From positions 1 to 64,000 of the forward strand of contig JAVBXY010000009.1 of assembly GCA_030824275.1 (NCBI GenBank): a DNA stretch of 64,000 nucleotides, read 5' to 3'. Of the stretch, positions 63,113 through 64,000 are shown one piece after another. This stretch comes from Rhodocyclaceae bacterium. GTDB lineage: Bacteria > Pseudomonadota > Gammaproteobacteria > Burkholderiales > Rhodocyclaceae. The position numbers were made by a program, and so were the translations under genes. A model generated the notes under the pieces. It searched no databases. It saw only the letters and a list, made by a program, of their open reading frames with translations, and had not been told where the DNA came from. Within the stretch, counting starts at the first letter, position 1, and each line of letters opens with the position of its first letter.

Positions 63113-64000
63113 ATGCCCGCCATGACCGCGCCCCTGCCCATTGCCAAGTCCGCCGACCTTGAACTTTCCCTGCTGCCGGCCCTGGCCAACCGCCATGGCC
63201 TGATCACCGGTGCCACCGGCACGGGCAAGACAGTCACACTGCAACGCATGGCCGAGCAACTGTCGCAGGCCGGCGTGCCGGTTTTCCTGGCCGATGCCAA
63301 GGGTGATCTGTCCGGCCTCGGCGCGGTGGGGGTGGCGTCGGAGAAATTCCAGCAGCGCCTCGACCGTCTCGGCATCAAGGATTGGCAGCCAGGCGCCAGC
63401 CCCGTCGTTTTCTGGGATGTCTTTGGCGAACTCGGTCATCCGGTGCGGGCGACGATTTCGGACATGGGGCCGCTGTTGCTGGGCCGTTTGCTCAACCTCA
63501 ACGACACCCAGTCCGGCGTGCTGCAACTGGTGTTCAAGATCGCCGACGATCAGGGCCTGCTGCTGCTCGATCTCAAGGACTTGCGCGCCATGGTGCAGCA
63601 CGTCGGCGAGAACGCGGCGAGTTTCAAGACCGAATATGGCAACGTCTCCGCCGCCTCCGTCGGTGCCATCCAGCGCGGCTTGCTGACCCTTGAAGAACAA
63701 GGCGGCGATGTCTTCTTCGGCGAGCCTATGCTCGACATCGAAGACCTGATGCAGACGCAGGATGGCAAGGGCGTGATCAACGTCCTCGCCGCCGAGAAGC
63801 TGATGAATTCGCCGCGCCTCTATGCCAGCTTCCTGCTCTGGCTGCTGGCGGAACTCTTCGAGCGCCTGCCCGAGGCCGGCGACCTGCCCAAACCGAAGCT
63901 GGCCTTCTTCTTCGACGAAGCTCATCTGTTGTTCAGCGAGGCACCGCCCGCCCTGCTGGAGAAGGTGGAACAGGTGGTACGCCTGATCCGTTCCAAGGGC
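63113..64000 (+). CDS. HerA-like DUF853 ATPase (YjgR-like), truncated by window end
   Basis: Translated by eye (not in ORF track, no stop before end): [50 protein letters not shown]...[10 protein letters not shown]. Confidence 0.9.
   Translation, partial: MPAMTAPLPIAKSADLELSLLPALANRHGLITGATGTGKTVTLQRMAEQLSQAGVPVFLADAKGDLSGLGAVGVASEKFQQRLDRLGIKDWQPGASPVVFWDVFGELGHPVRATISDMGPLLLGRLLNLNDTQSGVLQLVFKIADDQGLLLLDLKDLRAMVQHVGENAASFKTEYGNVSAASVGAIQRGLLTLEEQGGDVFFGEPMLDIEDLMQTQDGKGVINVLAAEKLMNSPRLYASFLLWLLAELFERLPEAGDLPKPKLAFFFDEAHLLFSEAPPALLEKVEQVVRLIRSKG

Overview
The window looks like a betaproteobacterial chromosome segment (Rhodocyclales-like by gene content and order; inferred, not searched). 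Positions ~1-6.3 kb form a lower-GC polysaccharide island: a GT2-GtrA fusion, two methyltransferases, a multi-TM protein, an EpsG/Wzy-like protein and a pilin-like protein. This is followed by a CapD/WbpM-like enzyme, a GT9, apaH and galE. The rest is mostly housekeeping: plsC, a PfkB kinase, prmA, accCB, aroQ, mpl, a cytochrome c4 / heme-copper oxidase / SCO / heme O synthase cluster, rpoH with a CIRCE element, ftsYEX, two M16 peptidases, a FitAB/VapBC-type TA pair, rsmD-coaD-fdx, mutM, TPR-lolB-ispE-tRNA-Gln-prs-rplY-pth-ychF, a hicAB-like pair, gluQ, queE, tol-pal, ruvBAC, yebC and a truncated HerA/DUF853 ATPase. The main unexplained signal is a dispersed 25-bp bipartite motif, AAAAGTCGGCGCTGG-N4-ACGGCG. 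It occurs 14 times between 11.6 and 58.4 kb, 7 times on each strand, and every copy lies in or overlaps a predicted ORF. It is read in four different codon phase/strand combinations (PAPTF, KVGAG, SADF, RQRRL), so it is conserved as DNA rather than as protein. It is absent from the first 11.6 kb. The best hypothesis is a genome-wide DNA-uptake-like or other chromosomal recognition sequence not assigned to any known class. Secondary points: an unusual HCO (possibly sNOR-like) locus with a perfect FNR-type box, a CIRCE-controlled rpoH, a G10 tract inside a capsule gene, a pilin-like gene coupled to a polymerase gene, and a possible hicA frameshift.
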